The notes under the pieces: generated by a model
Seen by the model: only the letters and a program-made list of their open reading frames with translations
Databases searched by the model: none
What the model was told of the DNA's origin: nothing
Source of the DNA: Pseudomonas sp. BN417
Lineage (GTDB): Bacteria > Pseudomonadota > Gammaproteobacteria > Pseudomonadales > Pseudomonadaceae
Assembly: GCF_029871205.1 (NCBI RefSeq)
Contig: NZ_SSOJ01000064.1
Span: 1-34,010 of the forward strand
Direction: 5' to 3'
DNA length: 34,010 nt
Program-made: the position numbers and the translations under genes
In this document: positions 1-8,320 of the stretch, piece after piece
Layout: each line of letters begins with the position of its first letter
Position numbering within the stretch: position 1 is the first letter of the stretch

Positions 1-142
1 TCGCGGCATCCATGCCGCTCGTCCCCCTGCGCAACGCTTCCGCTCGGCCTGCTGACGGGGCAGCGTCGCTGCCCCACCTCTTCTGCACAGGTTCAGGCAC
101 TGACCAGGCGTCAGGATTACCGAGTCCTGTCAGGCGCGAGTC

Positions 143-180
143 ACCCCTCGCCCTCCGGGAGAGGGGCCGGGGGAGAGGGC
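143..180. repeat. GC-rich palindromic repeat (family F)
   Basis: This short inverted repeat has a CCCTC...GAGGG stem followed by a purine-rich tail. The same pattern recurs at 30332-30367 between bauB and bauC, which is why I call it a repeat rather than chance. The rest of 1-301 holds a 9+9 bp palindrome at 57-75 and a REP-like half (261-281), but no gene I can support. Confidence 0.5.
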
Positions 181-260
181 TGTGTCAGGCCGGTGCTCAG
201 GTCTGAAAGGTCCGTGCTAGACGCTTCTATTCGGTTCTGCAACAGCTAACGCAGACATAG

Positions 261-281
261 CCAATGAATTCGCCCCTACAG
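261..281. repeat. REP-like half element (family A)
   Basis: This matches the motif AATGAATTCGCCCCTACA. The same motif, with small changes, occurs at 5329, 8665, 13896, 26118 and 27612. It lies just downstream of the DUF2218 gene on the minus strand. Confidence 0.6.
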
Positions 282-301
282 AAGAGCAGGTGCCTCCACC
301 G

Positions 302-583
302 TCATTGCCACTCCAACTGCAGCTCTTCCTGCCAGGCGACGCGGACGAAATGGCTGCCGACTATTTCCTTCAGGCGTTCCAGCCCTTCGGGGGACTGGCT
401 TTCCACGGCCAGGGTCAGGCCGTCGCCTTCGGCGCGAAGCAGGCCCAGGCCCAGGTCGAATTCGATGCGCCCCTGCTGCTCGTCGTAGCTGACGGGTACC
501 CGGTGGGCGAAGTGCTTGCACAGGCGGTTGATGTAACGCGCCGGGGTGGCGGTGGTGACATGGGCGGAGGCGGTCAGGGTCAT
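302..583 (-). CDS. DUF2218 domain-containing protein
   Basis: This 93-residue protein has the DUF2218 pattern: an early A-x-Y-x-x-x-L-x-x-H-x-x-H core (residues about 16-29), then a region rich in Asp and Glu (EFDLGLGLLRAEGDGLTLAV), and a C-terminal HFVRVAWQEELQLEW. Known members are small cytoplasmic proteins without a settled function. The ATG at 583 follows a GAGGA ribosome site that overlaps the stop of the upstream oxidoreductase, with a gap of only 9 bases, so the two are probably co-transcribed and translationally coupled. I infer that its role is tied to that oxidoreductase. Confidence 0.85.
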   Translation of the reverse strand: MTLTASAHVTTATPARYINRLCKHFAHRVPVSYDEQQGRIEFDLGLGLLRAEGDGLTLAVESQSPEGLERLKEIVGSHFVRVAWQEELQLEWQ

Positions 584-592
584 GGCGGGTCC

Positions 593-1234
593 TCAGTGGC
601 CGACGGTGAAGCGTTGGCGGATGTGCTCGGGTTGTTCCAGTTCGTCGATGATGGCCACTGCGAGGTCGGCAACCGAAATGCTCGCCGGCTGTTCGCCATC
701 CATCAGCAGCTGGTCGCCGCCGACGCGGAAGCGGCCGCTGCGCTCGCCGGGCTGCAGCAAGGCGGGCGGGGAGATGAAGGTCCAGTCCAGGGCGCTTTCC
801 TCGCGTATCAGGTTGAGCGCCTGGCGCGCGCCCTCGGCGCCTTCCTTGTACTCGGCGGGGAAGTCCGGCGTGTCGATCAGCTGCAGGTTCGGTGCGACGT
901 AGAGGCTACCTGCGCCGCCGACCACCAGCAGGCGCTTCACGCCAGCCTGCTTGACCCCGGCGAAAATGGCCTTGGTGCCTTCGATGAACAGTTCGCGGAT
1001 CTTCGCCTCGCCCCAGCCGGGGTTGAAGGCGTGGACCACGGCGTGATGTCCTGCCACGGCCTGGGCGATGGCGGCGGCGTCATAGGCATCGGCCTTGCGT
1101 GCGGTGAGATTGGCGTGCTGGGGGAGTTTTTCCGGGTGGCGGACAATGGCGGTGACCTGGTGGCCACGCTGCAGGGCTTCGGTAAGCACAGCGGAGCCGA
1201 CGAAGCCGGTGGCGCCGATCAGGGCGATTTTCAT
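593..1234 (-). CDS. NAD(P)-binding oxidoreductase (NmrA/atypical SDR type)
   Basis: The protein is 213 residues. The N-terminus carries the dinucleotide-binding Rossmann motif GATGFVG (residues about 7-13) directly after a beta strand. It continues with the pattern of NAD(P)H-binding, NmrA-like atypical short-chain dehydrogenases such as YwnB/Yes[13 protein letters not shown], then [12 protein letters not shown], and a later [20 protein letters not shown]. No classical YxxxK active site is visible, which suits a redox sensor or an uncharacterised reductase. The start at 1234 has GGAG upstream; the longer open frame extends into the divergent LysR gene and is not used. It diverges from the LysR regulator at 1335 across 100 bases, so regulation by that protein is likely. 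Confidence 0.85.
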   Translation of the reverse strand: MKIALIGATGFVGSAVLTEALQRGHQVTAIVRHPEKLPQHANLTARKADAYDAAAIAQAVAGHHAVVHAFNPGWGEAKIRELFIEGTKAIFAGVKQAGVKRLLVVGGAGSLYVAPNLQLIDTPDFPAEYKEGAEGARQALNLIREESALDWTFISPPALLQPGERSGRFRVGGDQLLMDGEQPASISVADLAVAIIDELEQPEHIRQRFTVGH

Positions 1235-1334
1235 GGAGCATCTCCGAGGTGGGTTGCGGTGACGCATAATCGCTGCTGGATAATCGGTGGAAAAAGTGCC
1301 GTCAGGTGCTTTCACAATTAAGCGGGGCTTATGA

Positions 1335-2228
1335 ATGGAACAGCTCAAGCGCATGGCGGTGTTCGCCACGGTGGTGGAGCGGGGCAGCATGGTGGCCGCC
1401 GCCGAAGTGCTGGGCATGACGGCTTCGGCGGTGAGCCAGCAGATCCGCAAGCTGGAGCAGGAAACCCAGGTCAGCCTGCTGCACCGCACCACGCGCAAGT
1501 TGACGCTGACCGAAGCCGGCGCGGTGTTCTACAAGAGTTGCGCCCAGGTGCTGGAGCTGGCGCAGCAGGCCGAGCAGCGCCTGGCAGAATTGCGCGACGC
1601 GCCGGTGGGCGAGCTGCGCATCGCCGCCCCCGTGGGCTTTTCCAACGGCATGCTGCCCGAGGCCCTGGTGCCGCTGCTGGAGGCTCATCCGGGGCTCAGC
1701 CTGCAACTGTTCTTCCACGACGAGCAGATTGACCTGGTGGAACAACGCATCGATCTCGCCATCCGCGTCGGCCGCCAGGAAGACTCCAGCCTGGTGGCCA
1801 GGCATCTGGCGGACTGGCCCGCGGTGCTCTGCTGCGCGCCGGCCTACCTGGCGCGCAGCGGGCCGATCCATCGTCCCGAGCAGTTGCTGGAGCTGGACTG
1901 GATCAGCCTCAACGGCGAGCGCCAGCAGCACCAGCTGACCTTCACCGGCCCCGGCGGCGAACAGCTGCGCCTGCGACTGGAAAGCCGGGTGGGCTGCAAC
2001 AACATACTCGCCGTGCGCAGTTTCACCCTGGCGGGCTTGGGCCTGTCCCTGCAGCCGGAGCCGGAAATTCGCGAGGAACTGGCCAGCGGCCGGCTGCTGG
2101 CGCTGCTTCCGGAGTGGCAACTGGCGCCAGTCGGGCTCTACATCGTCACCCCCCGACGCGATGCCCAACCGGCCAAGGTGCGCTATGCGATCGAGGCATT
2201 GCGCCGCAGCCTGTCGCGTCGTGGATAG
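1335..2228 (+). CDS. LysR-family transcriptional regulator
   Basis: The protein has 297 residues, normal for the family. A winged helix-turn-helix occupies residues about 1-60 (FATVVERGSMVAAAEVLGMTASAVSQQIRKLE), and the LysR substrate-binding domain follows from about residue 90 (GELRIAAPVGFSNGMLPEALVPLLEAHPGL). The start at 1335 lies 7 bases after AGCGGGG; an ATG at 1331 is out of frame. It belongs to the subgroup that often controls a divergently transcribed oxidoreductase, and here the NAD(P)-binding gene begins 100 bases away in the opposite direction. The effector cannot be told from sequence. Confidence 0.93.
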   Translation: MEQLKRMAVFATVVERGSMVAAAEVLGMTASAVSQQIRKLEQETQVSLLHRTTRKLTLTEAGAVFYKSCAQVLELAQQAEQRLAELRDAPVGELRIAAPVGFSNGMLPEALVPLLEAHPGLSLQLFFHDEQIDLVEQRIDLAIRVGRQEDSSLVARHLADWPAVLCCAPAYLARSGPIHRPEQLLELDWISLNGERQQHQLTFTGPGGEQLRLRLESRVGCNNILAVRSFTLAGLGLSLQPEPEIREELASGRLLALLPEWQLAPVGLYIVTPRRDAQPAKVRYAIEALRRSLSRRG

Positions 2229-2300
2229 CCGTGGCGGGCGGCATGCCGTATAACGTCGGCCCAGTGTCCCCATTTTCCCGAGGCTGCCCGCTGCACCCGC

Positions 2301-3194
2301 ATGAAGACCCCGAAACGCCTTGAGCCACTGCTGGAAGATGGCCTGATCGATGAAGTCCTGCGCCCGCTGATGAGCGGCAAGGAAGCCTCCGTCTACGTGG
2401 TGCGCTGCGGTAGCGAGCTGCGCTGCGCCAAGGTCTACAAGGAGGCCAACAAGCGTGGTTTCCGCCAGGCCGCCGAGTACCAGGAGGGCCGCAAGGTCCG
2501 CAACAGCCGTGACGCCCGGGCTATGGCCAAGGGCTCCAAGTACGGTCGCCGCGAGCGCGAAGATGCCTGGCAGAACGCCGAAGTGGCCGCGCTGTTCCAC
2601 CTGGCCAATGCCGGAGTGCGGGTGCCAAAGCCTTATGACTTCCTCGACGGCGTGCTGCTGATGGAGCTGGTCAGCGACGGCGAGGGCGATGCCGCGCCGC
2701 GCCTGAACGACGTCGACCTGACGCCCGAGGACGCCCGCGAGTTCCACGCCTTCATGATCGGCGAGATAGTGAAGATGCTCTGCGCGGGCCTTGTTCACGG
2801 CGACCTTTCTGAATTCAACGTGCTCCTCGACCCCTACGGCCCGGTGATCATCGACCTGCCCCAGGCGGTGGATGCCGCTGGCAACAACCACGCTTTCCGC
2901 ATGCTGGAACGTGATGTCGGCAACATGGCCGAGTATTTCGGACGCTTCGCCCCGGAGTTGAAGTTCACCCGGTACGCCAAGGAAATGTGGGCCCTGTTCG
3001 AGGATGGCAAGCTGACGCCCGAGAGCCAGCTCACCGGCCAGTTCGCCGAACCCGAGGACTCCGCCGACCTGGACGCCGTGATGCGCGAGATCAAGGCCGC
3101 CCTGGCCGACGAGGCGCGACGCCAGGCGGCACTGGCCGAACGCGATGCGCCGACCGAGCGGGCAGAGCCGACTCCTCCCTGGATGCTCGGCTGA
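2301..3194 (+). CDS. RIO-type serine/threonine protein kinase
   Basis: The protein has 297 residues. It shows the RIO kinase core: a flexible nucleotide loop SGKEASVY (residues about 27-34) followed by the lysine-containing strand CAKVYKE, the hinge region LLMELV, the catalytic loop HGDLSEFN (about residue 166) and the metal-binding segment IIDLPQAVD in place of the canonical DFG. This is closest to RIO1. Archaeal and eukaryotic RIO proteins act in small-subunit ribosome maturation; the bacterial ones are poorly characterised. The C-terminal 60 residues are charged and Ala-rich and look like a helical tail. The ribosome site is weak, but no other in-frame ATG lies upstream. The bacterioferritin-like gene follows after 65 bases on the same strand, so co-transcription is possible. 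Confidence 0.88.
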   Translation: MKTPKRLEPLLEDGLIDEVLRPLMSGKEASVYVVRCGSELRCAKVYKEANKRGFRQAAEYQEGRKVRNSRDARAMAKGSKYGRREREDAWQNAEVAALFHLANAGVRVPKPYDFLDGVLLMELVSDGEGDAAPRLNDVDLTPEDAREFHAFMIGEIVKMLCAGLVHGDLSEFNVLLDPYGPVIIDLPQAVDAAGNNHAFRMLERDVGNMAEYFGRFAPELKFTRYAKEMWALFEDGKLTPESQLTGQFAEPEDSADLDAVMREIKAALADEARRQAALAERDAPTERAEPTPPWMLG

Positions 3195-3259
3195 GGCTGA
3201 CTTGACCGGGGCGGGTCGGCGCACGATCCTTGTTCGCTGGATTTTCAGGAGATGTGCAG

Positions 3260-3724
3260 ATGCAAGGCCAAGCCGAAGTAGTGGAATACCTCAAGGACCT
3301 GTTGCGCGGCGAACTGGCCGCCCGCGACCAGTACTTCCTGCATTCGCGGATGTACCAGGACTGGGGCTTCAACAAGCTCTTCGAGCGCATCAACCACGAG
3401 ATGGAGGAGGAGACCCAGCACGCCGATGCCCTGCTGCAGCGCATCCTCTTCCTCGAAAGCACCCCGGACATGCGCCCCCGGGCCATCCATCCCGGACATA
3501 CGGTGCCTGACATGCTGCGTGCCGACCTCAAGCTGGAATATGACGTGCGCGCCGCGCTGAGCAAGGGCATCACCCTGTGCGAGAAGCACAAGGACTACAT
3601 GAGCCGCGACATCCTCGCCGCCCAGCTGAAGGACACCGAGGAAGACCACGCCTACTGGCTGGAGCAACAGCTTGGCCTGATCGACCGCATCGGCCTGGAG
3701 AACTACCTGCAGTCGCAGGCGTGA
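3260..3724 (+). CDS. Bacterioferritin-like iron-storage/ferroxidase protein lacking the heme Met
   Basis: The protein has 154 residues and a four-helix bundle pattern. Aligned by eye to E. coli bacterioferritin from residue 1, the ferroxidase ligands are kept: Glu18 ([10 protein letters not shown]), Glu51 and His54 (EEETQHAD), Glu93 or 94 (LKLEYD), Glu127 and His130 (TEEDH). Position 52, the axial heme ligand Met in classical Bfr, is Thr here. This predicts a non-heme diiron protein that oxidises Fe(II). The start at 3260 follows AGGAGA; a longer open frame from 3230 lacks a ribosome site. A strong terminator follows at 3743. It resembles the minor bacterioferritin-like protein of Pseudomonas rather than the main BfrB or FtnA. 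Confidence 0.88.
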   Translation: MQGQAEVVEYLKDLLRGELAARDQYFLHSRMYQDWGFNKLFERINHEMEEETQHADALLQRILFLESTPDMRPRAIHPGHTVPDMLRADLKLEYDVRAALSKGITLCEKHKDYMSRDILAAQLKDTEEDHAYWLEQQLGLIDRIGLENYLQSQA

Positions 3725-3742
3725 CGGTTTCAGGTTGAACGG

Positions 3743-3766
3743 AAGGGCCGCGATTGCGGCCCTTTT
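3743..3766 (+). terminator. Rho-independent terminator after the bacterioferritin-like gene
   Basis: A perfect 9-bp stem (AAGGGCCGC with GCGGCCCTT) closes a 4-base loop GATT and runs into a T tract. It lies 19 bases beyond the stop codon. Confidence 0.85.
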
Positions 3767-3797
3767 CGCGAACGCACACAGGCAAGGGCGTGCATCC

Positions 3798-3880
3798 CGT
3801 AGGGTGGAAAGCGCTTTTATTTCCACCAGCGGAGCCGGGCCGAGCGCCGATGGTGGATAGAAGAACGCTATCCACCCTAC
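3798..3880. repeat. Paired palindromic repeat (family B)
   Basis: The left arm starts CGTAGGGTGGAAAGCGC and the right arm ends GCTATCCACCCTAC, in inverted orientation around a variable centre. The same arrangement recurs at 8543-8630. It fills most of the 292-base gap before the EamA gene, in which I see no gene. Confidence 0.7.
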
Positions 3881-4016
3881 ACACTGCCCAGTGCGCCCCT
3901 ACAGGGGTCGTTCGCCAGGCTACCCATACAGCGCCCCCACACTTTCCAATCCATCTGTATCCATACAATCCCGCGCCCGGCTGCTAGCGTGTGCCTGAGT
4001 TTCCGGAGCACACGCC

Positions 4017-4919
4017 ATGTCCCTCCCGCACATTCTCCTGGCCCTGCTGGTCACCCTGATCTGGGGTGTCAATTTCGTGGTGATCAAGGTTGGCCTGGAG
4101 GATTTCCCACCGCTGCTGTTCTGCGCCCTGCGCTTCGCCCTGGCGGCGTTGCCGCTGTTGTTCCTGCGCGGCCCCATGCCGGCGCCCTTCTGGCGAATAG
4201 TGCAGATTGGCCTGCTGCTGGGGGTGATCAAGTTCGGCCTGCTCTTCGTTGGCATGCACCTGGGCATGCCGGCCGGGCTGTCGTCGCTGGTGCTGCAGAG
4301 CCAGGTGTTCTTCACCATACTGATCGCCGCGCTGTTCCTCGGTGAGCGGCCCAGCCGCCGGGGGCTGTTCGGCTTGCTGCTGGCGGCGTGCGGGCTGGTG
4401 CTGATCGGCCTCGGCCGGCCACTGGGCGACAGCCTGCTGGCCTTCATGCTGGTGATCGCGGCGGCACTGGCCTGGGCCTTCGCCAATATCGCCACCAAGC
4501 GCAGCGGCGCCAAGGACATGCTGCGGCTGATCTGCTGGGTGAGCCTGATTCCACCGCTGCCCCTGCTGGTGTTGTCCTATGTCTTCGAGGGACCGGAAGC
4601 CATTGGCGTGGCACTGGCCCATCCCAGTTGGGGCGGCATCGGCGCGCTGGTCTATATCGCCTTCCTCGCCACCACCGTGGGTTTCGGCCTGTGGAGTTTC
4701 CTGCTGCAGCGCTACCCGGCCAGCCTGGTGACGCCTTTCGCCCTGGCGGTGCCGGTGTCGGGCCTGCTCTCGGGCTGGCTGCTGCTGGGCGAACAGCTCA
4801 GCGCCACCGGTTGGATGGCCTGTGTGCTGGTATTCATCGGCCTGGCGATCACGGTGCTGCCCAAGGGGCTGCTCGGCCGCGCCTTCAGTGGCAGCCGCCG
4901 CCTGACTCCAGATCCCTGA
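4017..4919 (+). CDS. EamA/DMT-family transporter (metabolite or amino-acid exporter)
   Basis: The protein has 300 residues and ten predicted membrane segments in two EamA repeats (about 5-135 and 145-285). The start of each repeat shows the family pattern, for example LLVTLIWGVNFVVIKVGLED and later ALAWAFANIATKRSG. The conserved ending of the first repeat, LFLGERPSRRGLFGLLLAACGLVL, has a counterpart in the second, WLLLGEQLSATGWMACVLVF. It is most like the EamA (cysteine / O-acetylserine) exporter group, but substrate cannot be read from sequence. Its last 35 bases overlap the end of cueR, which runs the other way. Confidence 0.9.
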   Translation: MSLPHILLALLVTLIWGVNFVVIKVGLEDFPPLLFCALRFALAALPLLFLRGPMPAPFWRIVQIGLLLGVIKFGLLFVGMHLGMPAGLSSLVLQSQVFFTILIAALFLGERPSRRGLFGLLLAACGLVLIGLGRPLGDSLLAFMLVIAAALAWAFANIATKRSGAKDMLRLICWVSLIPPLPLLVLSYVFEGPEAIGVALAHPSWGGIGALVYIAFLATTVGFGLWSFLLQRYPASLVTPFALAVPVSGLLSGWLLLGEQLSATGWMACVLVFIGLAITVLPKGLLGRAFSGSRRLTPDP

Positions 4920-5286
4920 GGATCGGGCAGTCGGGCCGTTGGTCACCCTGGCAGTGCTCCATCAGCTCTTGCAGGGTGTCGCGCAGGCCGGCCAGCTCGG
5001 CGATCTTGCGGTTCAGTTCGTCGATATGGTCACGGGCCAGGGCCTTCACATCGGCGCTGGCGCGCTGGCGGTCCTGCCAGAGCTGCAGCAGCTTGCCGAC
5101 TTCTTCCAGCGAGAAGCCCAGGTCCCGCGAACGCTTGATGAAGGCCAGGGTGTGCAGGTCCTGGGCGCTGTACTGGCGATAGCCGCTGTCGCTGCGCCCG
5201 GCCGCCGGCAGCAGGCCGATGCCTTCGTAGTAGCGGATCATCTTTGCGGTTAGCCCGCTTTGCTTCGCGGCCTGGCCGATGTTCAT
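4885..5286 (-). CDS. cueR: MerR-family copper-responsive regulator CueR
   Basis: The protein has 133 residues. The N-terminal winged helix (MNIGQAAKQSGLTAKMIRYY) is typical of MerR, followed by the YESIGLL-like EGIGLLPAAGR and a long dimerisation helix. The C-terminal metal-binding loop has two cysteines separated by seven residues (HCQGDQRPDC), the Cu(I) pair that marks CueR. It binds Cu(I) in the cytoplasm and activates promoters with a 19-bp spacer; two such promoters are present nearby (7803-7833 and 8259-8289). I chose the second ATG (5286), since AGAGGA lies at the right distance from it and too near the ATG at 5292. Gene order cueA then cueR on one strand, 106 bases apart. Confidence 0.93.
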   Translation of the reverse strand: MNIGQAAKQSGLTAKMIRYYEGIGLLPAAGRSDSGYRQYSAQDLHTLAFIKRSRDLGFSLEEVGKLLQLWQDRQRASADVKALARDHIDELNRKIAELAGLRDTLQELMEHCQGDQRPDCPILRDLESGGGCH

Positions 5287-5328
5287 ACGCATTTCCTCTA
5301 ATCGTTGGGCGCCTCTTCGGCGCGCTTG

Positions 5329-5383
5329 GCGAATGAATTCGCCCCTACAGCGAAGCTTCGCCAGCAAGCTGGCTCCTACAAGA
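5329..5383. repeat. REP-like element between cueA and cueR
   Basis: The sequence GCGAATGAATTCGCCCCTAC (family A) is followed at once by a second palindrome with arms GCTTCGCCAGC and GCTGGC ending in CTCCTACA, a common pseudomonad intergenic repeat. It occupies most of the 106-base gap, so any cueR promoter would have to lie within or beside it. Confidence 0.65.
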
Positions 5384-5392
5384 TGGATCGCG

Positions 5393-7777
5393 CTATTCGT
5401 CCGGCTTCCAGGTCTTCAGCAGCAGCGCGTTGCTCACCACGCTGACGCTGGACAGCGCCATGGCCGCGCCCGCCACCACCGGGCTGAGCAGGCCGGCGGC
5501 GGCCAGGGGGATGCCGATCAGGTTGTAGATGAAGGCCCAGAACAGGTTCTGGCGGATCTTCGCATAGGTGCGCCGGGAGATATCCAGCGCCGCCGGCACC
5601 AGCCGCGGGTCGCCGCGCATCAGGGTGATGCCCGCGGCATGCATGGCCACGTCGGTGCCGCCGCCCATGGCGATGCCGACGTCTGCGGCGGCCAGGGCCG
5701 GGGCGTCGTTGATACCGTCGCCGACCATGGCCACCACCGCGCCGTCCGCCTTGAGCGCCGCCACAGTGGCGGCCTTGTCCGCCGGCAGCACTTCGGCATG
5801 GACCGACTCGATGCCCAGGGCCTCGGCCACCACCCGCGCGCTGCCGCGGTTGTCGCCGGTGATCAGGTGGCTGTGGATATCCCGTTCGCGCAAGGTCTGC
5901 ACGGCATCGGCAGCGCCCGGCTTCAAGGTGTCGCCGAAGGCGAAGAGACCGAGTACGCGCCGCTGCGGTTCCAGTTCCAGCAGCCAGGACAGGGTCCGGC
6001 CTTCGGCTTCCCAGGCGGCGGCATTCGTCCCCAGTTCGCCACTCGGCAGGCCTTGCTCGTCCAGCAGACGACGGTTGCCCAGGGCCAGCAGACGCTCACC
6101 CACCTGGCCCTGGATGCCGCGCCCGGCCAGGGCCTGGCTGGCATCCACGGCAGGGACTTGCAGATCGCGCTCGGCACAGGCGTCCAGCACGGCCTTGGCC
6201 AAGGGGTGTTCGCTGCCGCGCTGCAAGGCGCCGGCCAGTTGCAGCAGCTCGGCATCGCTGCCCGTGGCGGCGGCCAGATGGGCGATGCGCGGGCTACCGG
6301 AGGTCAGGGTACCGGTCTTGTCGAAGGCCACGGCCTGCACGGCATGGGCCACTTCCAGGGCTTCGGCGTCCTTGATCAGGATGCCGTGGCGCGCGGCGAC
6401 GCCGGTGCCGGCCATGATGGCGGTGGGGGTGGCCAGGCCGAGGGCGCAAGGGCAGGCGATCACCAGCACGGCAACGGCATTGATCAGCGCCGTCTCGATG
6501 CCGGCGCCGGCCAGCAGCCAGACAACCAGGGTGGCGAGGGCAATCAGCAGCACCGCGGGGACGAACACTTGGCTGACCCGGTCGACCAGCTTCTGGATCG
6601 GCGCCTTGGCCGCCTGGGCGTCTTCCACCAGGCGGATGATCCGCGCCAGCACGGTTTCACCACCGAGGGCGGTAGTGCGTACCAGCAGGCGGCCTTCGCC
6701 ATTGATGGCGCCAGCGGTGACGCGGTCGCCGGGCTGCTTGGGCACCGGCAGGCTTTCACCGCTGATCAGGGCTTCGTCGGCATGGCTCTGGCCTTCGCTC
6801 ACCTCGCCGTCGGCGGGGAAGCGCTCGCCGGGCATGACCACCAGCAGGTCCCCCAGTTGCAGGGCAGCGATGGCGACTTCTTCCTCGCGGCCATCGCGCA
6901 GGCGGGTGGCGCGTTCCGGGCGCAGGGCTTCCAGGGCGCGGATGGCGGCACTGGTCTGGCGCTTGGCGCGGCTTTCCAGGTACTTGCCCAGCAGCACCAG
7001 GGCGATCACCACGGCCGAGGCTTCGAAGTAGAGGTGCGGCATCTGGCCGGGTTGCGCCGCCCACCACTGGTAGAGGCTGAGGCCGTAGCCGGCGCTGGTG
7101 CCGATGGCCACCAGCAGGTCCATGTTGCCGGCGCCGGCCTTCACCGCCTTCCAGGCGGCGCGGTAGAAGCGCGCGCCGAGGATGAACTGCACAGGAGTGG
7201 CCAGGGCGAACTGCGCCCAGGCCGGCAGCATCCAGTGCAGGCCGAACCATTCCAGCAGCATCGGCACCACCAGGGGCAGGGCCAGGACGAGGGCCAGCAA
7301 CACCGCCCAGCGCTCACGCTGCAGGCGGGCGGCGGCGTCATCGACTGGCGGCCGGTCTTCGTCGATCAGGCTGGCCGAGTAGCCGGCGGCTTCCACGGCC
7401 TGGATCAGGCTGGCGCTGTCGGGCTGGCCGAAGAGATTCAGGTGGGCGCGCTCGCTGGCCAGGTTCACCGTCACCTCGGCGACTCCCGGCACCTTACGCA
7501 GGGCGCGCTCGACGCGGCCGGCGCAGCTGGCGCAGGTCATGCCGCCGATGGCCAGTTCCAGGCGCTGGGCCGGTACCTGGTAGCCGGCCGCTTCGACGGC
7601 CGCCACCAGGGCCGGCAGGCTGTCGCCGGGCGCCTGGACGCGGGCCTGTTCGGTGGCCAGGTTGACGCTGGCGGCCTGTACCCCCGGCACCTTGGCCAGG
7701 GCACGCTCGACGCGGCCGGCGCAGCTGGCGCAGGTCATCCCGGTGATGGGCAGGTCGAAAGCGGTTGGGTTGGTCAT
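5393..7777 (-). CDS. cueA: Copper-exporting P1B-type ATPase CueA (CopA)
   Basis: The protein has 794 residues. There are two N-terminal heavy-metal-associated domains with MTCASC (Cys16/Cys19 and Cys82/Cys85), then membrane helices, the actuator motif SGESLP, the transport motif [11 protein letters not shown] in a membrane helix, the phosphorylation site DKTGTLT, the SEHPLAKAV nucleotide-site motif, and [10 protein letters not shown]. These place it among Cu(I)-exporting ATPases of the inner membrane that pump cytoplasmic Cu(I) outward. The start at 7777 follows a perfect AAGGAGG. A CueR-type promoter lies at 7803-7833. The two metal-binding domains share an exact 35-base DNA repeat (7506-7540 and 7704-7738), a sign of recent duplication or conversion. 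Confidence 0.96.
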   Translation of the reverse strand: MTNPTAFDLPITGMTCASCAGRVERALAKVPGVQAASVNLATEQARVQAPGDSLPALVAAVEAAGYQVPAQRLELAIGGMTCASCAGRVERALRKVPGVAEVTVNLASERAHLNLFGQPDSASLIQAVEAAGYSASLIDEDRPPVDDAAARLQRERWAVLLALVLALPLVVPMLLEWFGLHWMLPAWAQFALATPVQFILGARFYRAAWKAVKAGAGNMDLLVAIGTSAGYGLSLYQWWAAQPGQMPHLYFEASAVVIALVLLGKYLESRAKRQTSAAIRALEALRPERATRLRDGREEEVAIAALQLGDLLVVMPGERFPADGEVSEGQSHADEALISGESLPVPKQPGDRVTAGAINGEGRLLVRTTALGGETVLARIIRLVEDAQAAKAPIQKLVDRVSQVFVPAVLLIALATLVVWLLAGAGIETALINAVAVLVIACPCALGLATPTAIMAGTGVAARHGILIKDAEALEVAHAVQAVAFDKTGTLTSGSPRIAHLAAATGSDAELLQLAGALQRGSEHPLAKAVLDACAERDLQVPAVDASQALAGRGIQGQVGERLLALGNRRLLDEQGLPSGELGTNAAAWEAEGRTLSWLLELEPQRRVLGLFAFGDTLKPGAADAVQTLRERDIHSHLITGDNRGSARVVAEALGIESVHAEVLPADKAATVAALKADGAVVAMVGDGINDAPALAAADVGIAMGGGTDVAMHAAGITLMRGDPRLVPAALDISRRTYAKIRQNLFWAFIYNLIGIPLAAAGLLSPVVAGAAMALSSVSVVSNALLLKTWKPDE

Positions 7778-7802
7778 GGCTGATCCTCCTTGGTCTGCGC
7801 CT

Positions 7803-7833
7803 AGGATCAACCTTGACACGAGGGTAAGGTCAA
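7803..7833 (-). promoter_or_regulatory. CueR-dependent promoter of cueA
   Basis: Read on the minus strand: -35 TTGACC (7828-7833), a 19-base spacer, -10 GATCCT (7803-7808). The spacer holds a dyad ACCTTAC...GTCAAGGT. The over-long spacer and the dyad match MerR-family copper promoters such as E. coli copA, which also has TTGACC and 19 bases. It lies between the stop of the exported protein gene and the cueA start. Confidence 0.85.
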
Positions 7834-7838
7834 GTGCC

Positions 7839-8210
7839 TCACTGCGCGGCGGTGGTCGGTACCAGGTAGAGGCCTTCGGTGCTTTGCGCCAGCCGGTACT
7901 TGCGCACCTCGCCGGCCATCAGGGTGATGGACTGCTGGCGGAACTGCTCGATGCCCGGCTTGCAGCGGCCGGGGCCGAGCAGGCTGAGGCGGATCGACAG
8001 CGGCCCTGGCGGCAGGTTGAAGGACACCACCTGGCCCTGCACCAGGCGCGCGGCCAACTGGTCTTCCAGGTACAGGCCGACGTCGCAGGCGGTCGCGAGT
8101 TCGAGGCGCTCGCGGGAGATGATCAGCACGCTGTAGTCGATGGAGGGCTGGGCCGCGGCCAGCAGCGGTATGGCGAGCAGGGCGAGGAGGGTAGGGCGCA
8201 GGCCATGCAT
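7839..8210 (-). CDS. Small exported protein of unknown function beside copper genes
   Basis: The protein has 123 residues. Residues 1-21 form a Sec signal peptide (hydrophobic [13 protein letters not shown], probable cleavage after AAA), so it should be periplasmic. The mature part is predicted mostly beta: [20 protein letters not shown] followed by [13 protein letters not shown], which recalls the small beta-sandwich DUF2846/PEGA-like proteins, but I cannot assign it. There are two cysteines, at ACD and GRCK, which could form a disulfide. No Met/His-rich copper motif is visible. The ATG at 8210 follows GGGAG; the longer open frame reaches into the CueR promoter of copZ and is not used. It lies directly upstream of cueA on the same strand, so a role in metal stress is possible but unproven. 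Confidence 0.75.
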   Translation of the reverse strand: MHGLRPTLLALLAIPLLAAAQPSIDYSVLIISRERLELATACDVGLYLEDQLAARLVQGQVVSFNLPPGPLSIRLSLLGPGRCKPGIEQFRQQSITLMAGEVRKYRLAQSTEGLYLVPTTAAQ

Positions 8211-8258
8211 GGCGGATATCTCCCGCAGGGTGGGCAGATTCCAGTGTAGGAGGCCCCA

Positions 8259-8289
8259 TTGACCTTGCCATGGTGGCAAGGATGACACT
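8259..8289 (+). promoter_or_regulatory. CueR-dependent promoter of copZ
   Basis: -35 TTGACC (8259-8264), a 19-base spacer, -10 GACACT (8284-8289). The spacer holds a perfect 8+8 bp dyad, CCTTGCCA and TGGCAAGG with three bases between. This is a textbook CueR box, 32 bases before the copZ start and 52 bases from the divergent exported-protein gene. Confidence 0.88.
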
Positions 8290-8320
8290 TGCCCCAGGTT
8301 CCATTCAAAGGAGATCGACC

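Noticed and set aside
12-206. Short 64-codon frame at the window start
   Set aside because: No ribosome site and it runs through palindromic repeats; its composition is not gene-like.
1329-3224. 631-codon minus-strand frame opposite the LysR and RIO kinase genes
   Set aside because: It spans two real plus-strand genes with different products, so it cannot be a single gene.
5279-7783. Long open frame on the plus strand opposite cueA
   Set aside because: It is an antisense shadow of a clear P1B ATPase in GC-rich DNA, with low-complexity His/Gln/Gly-rich sequence and no domain.
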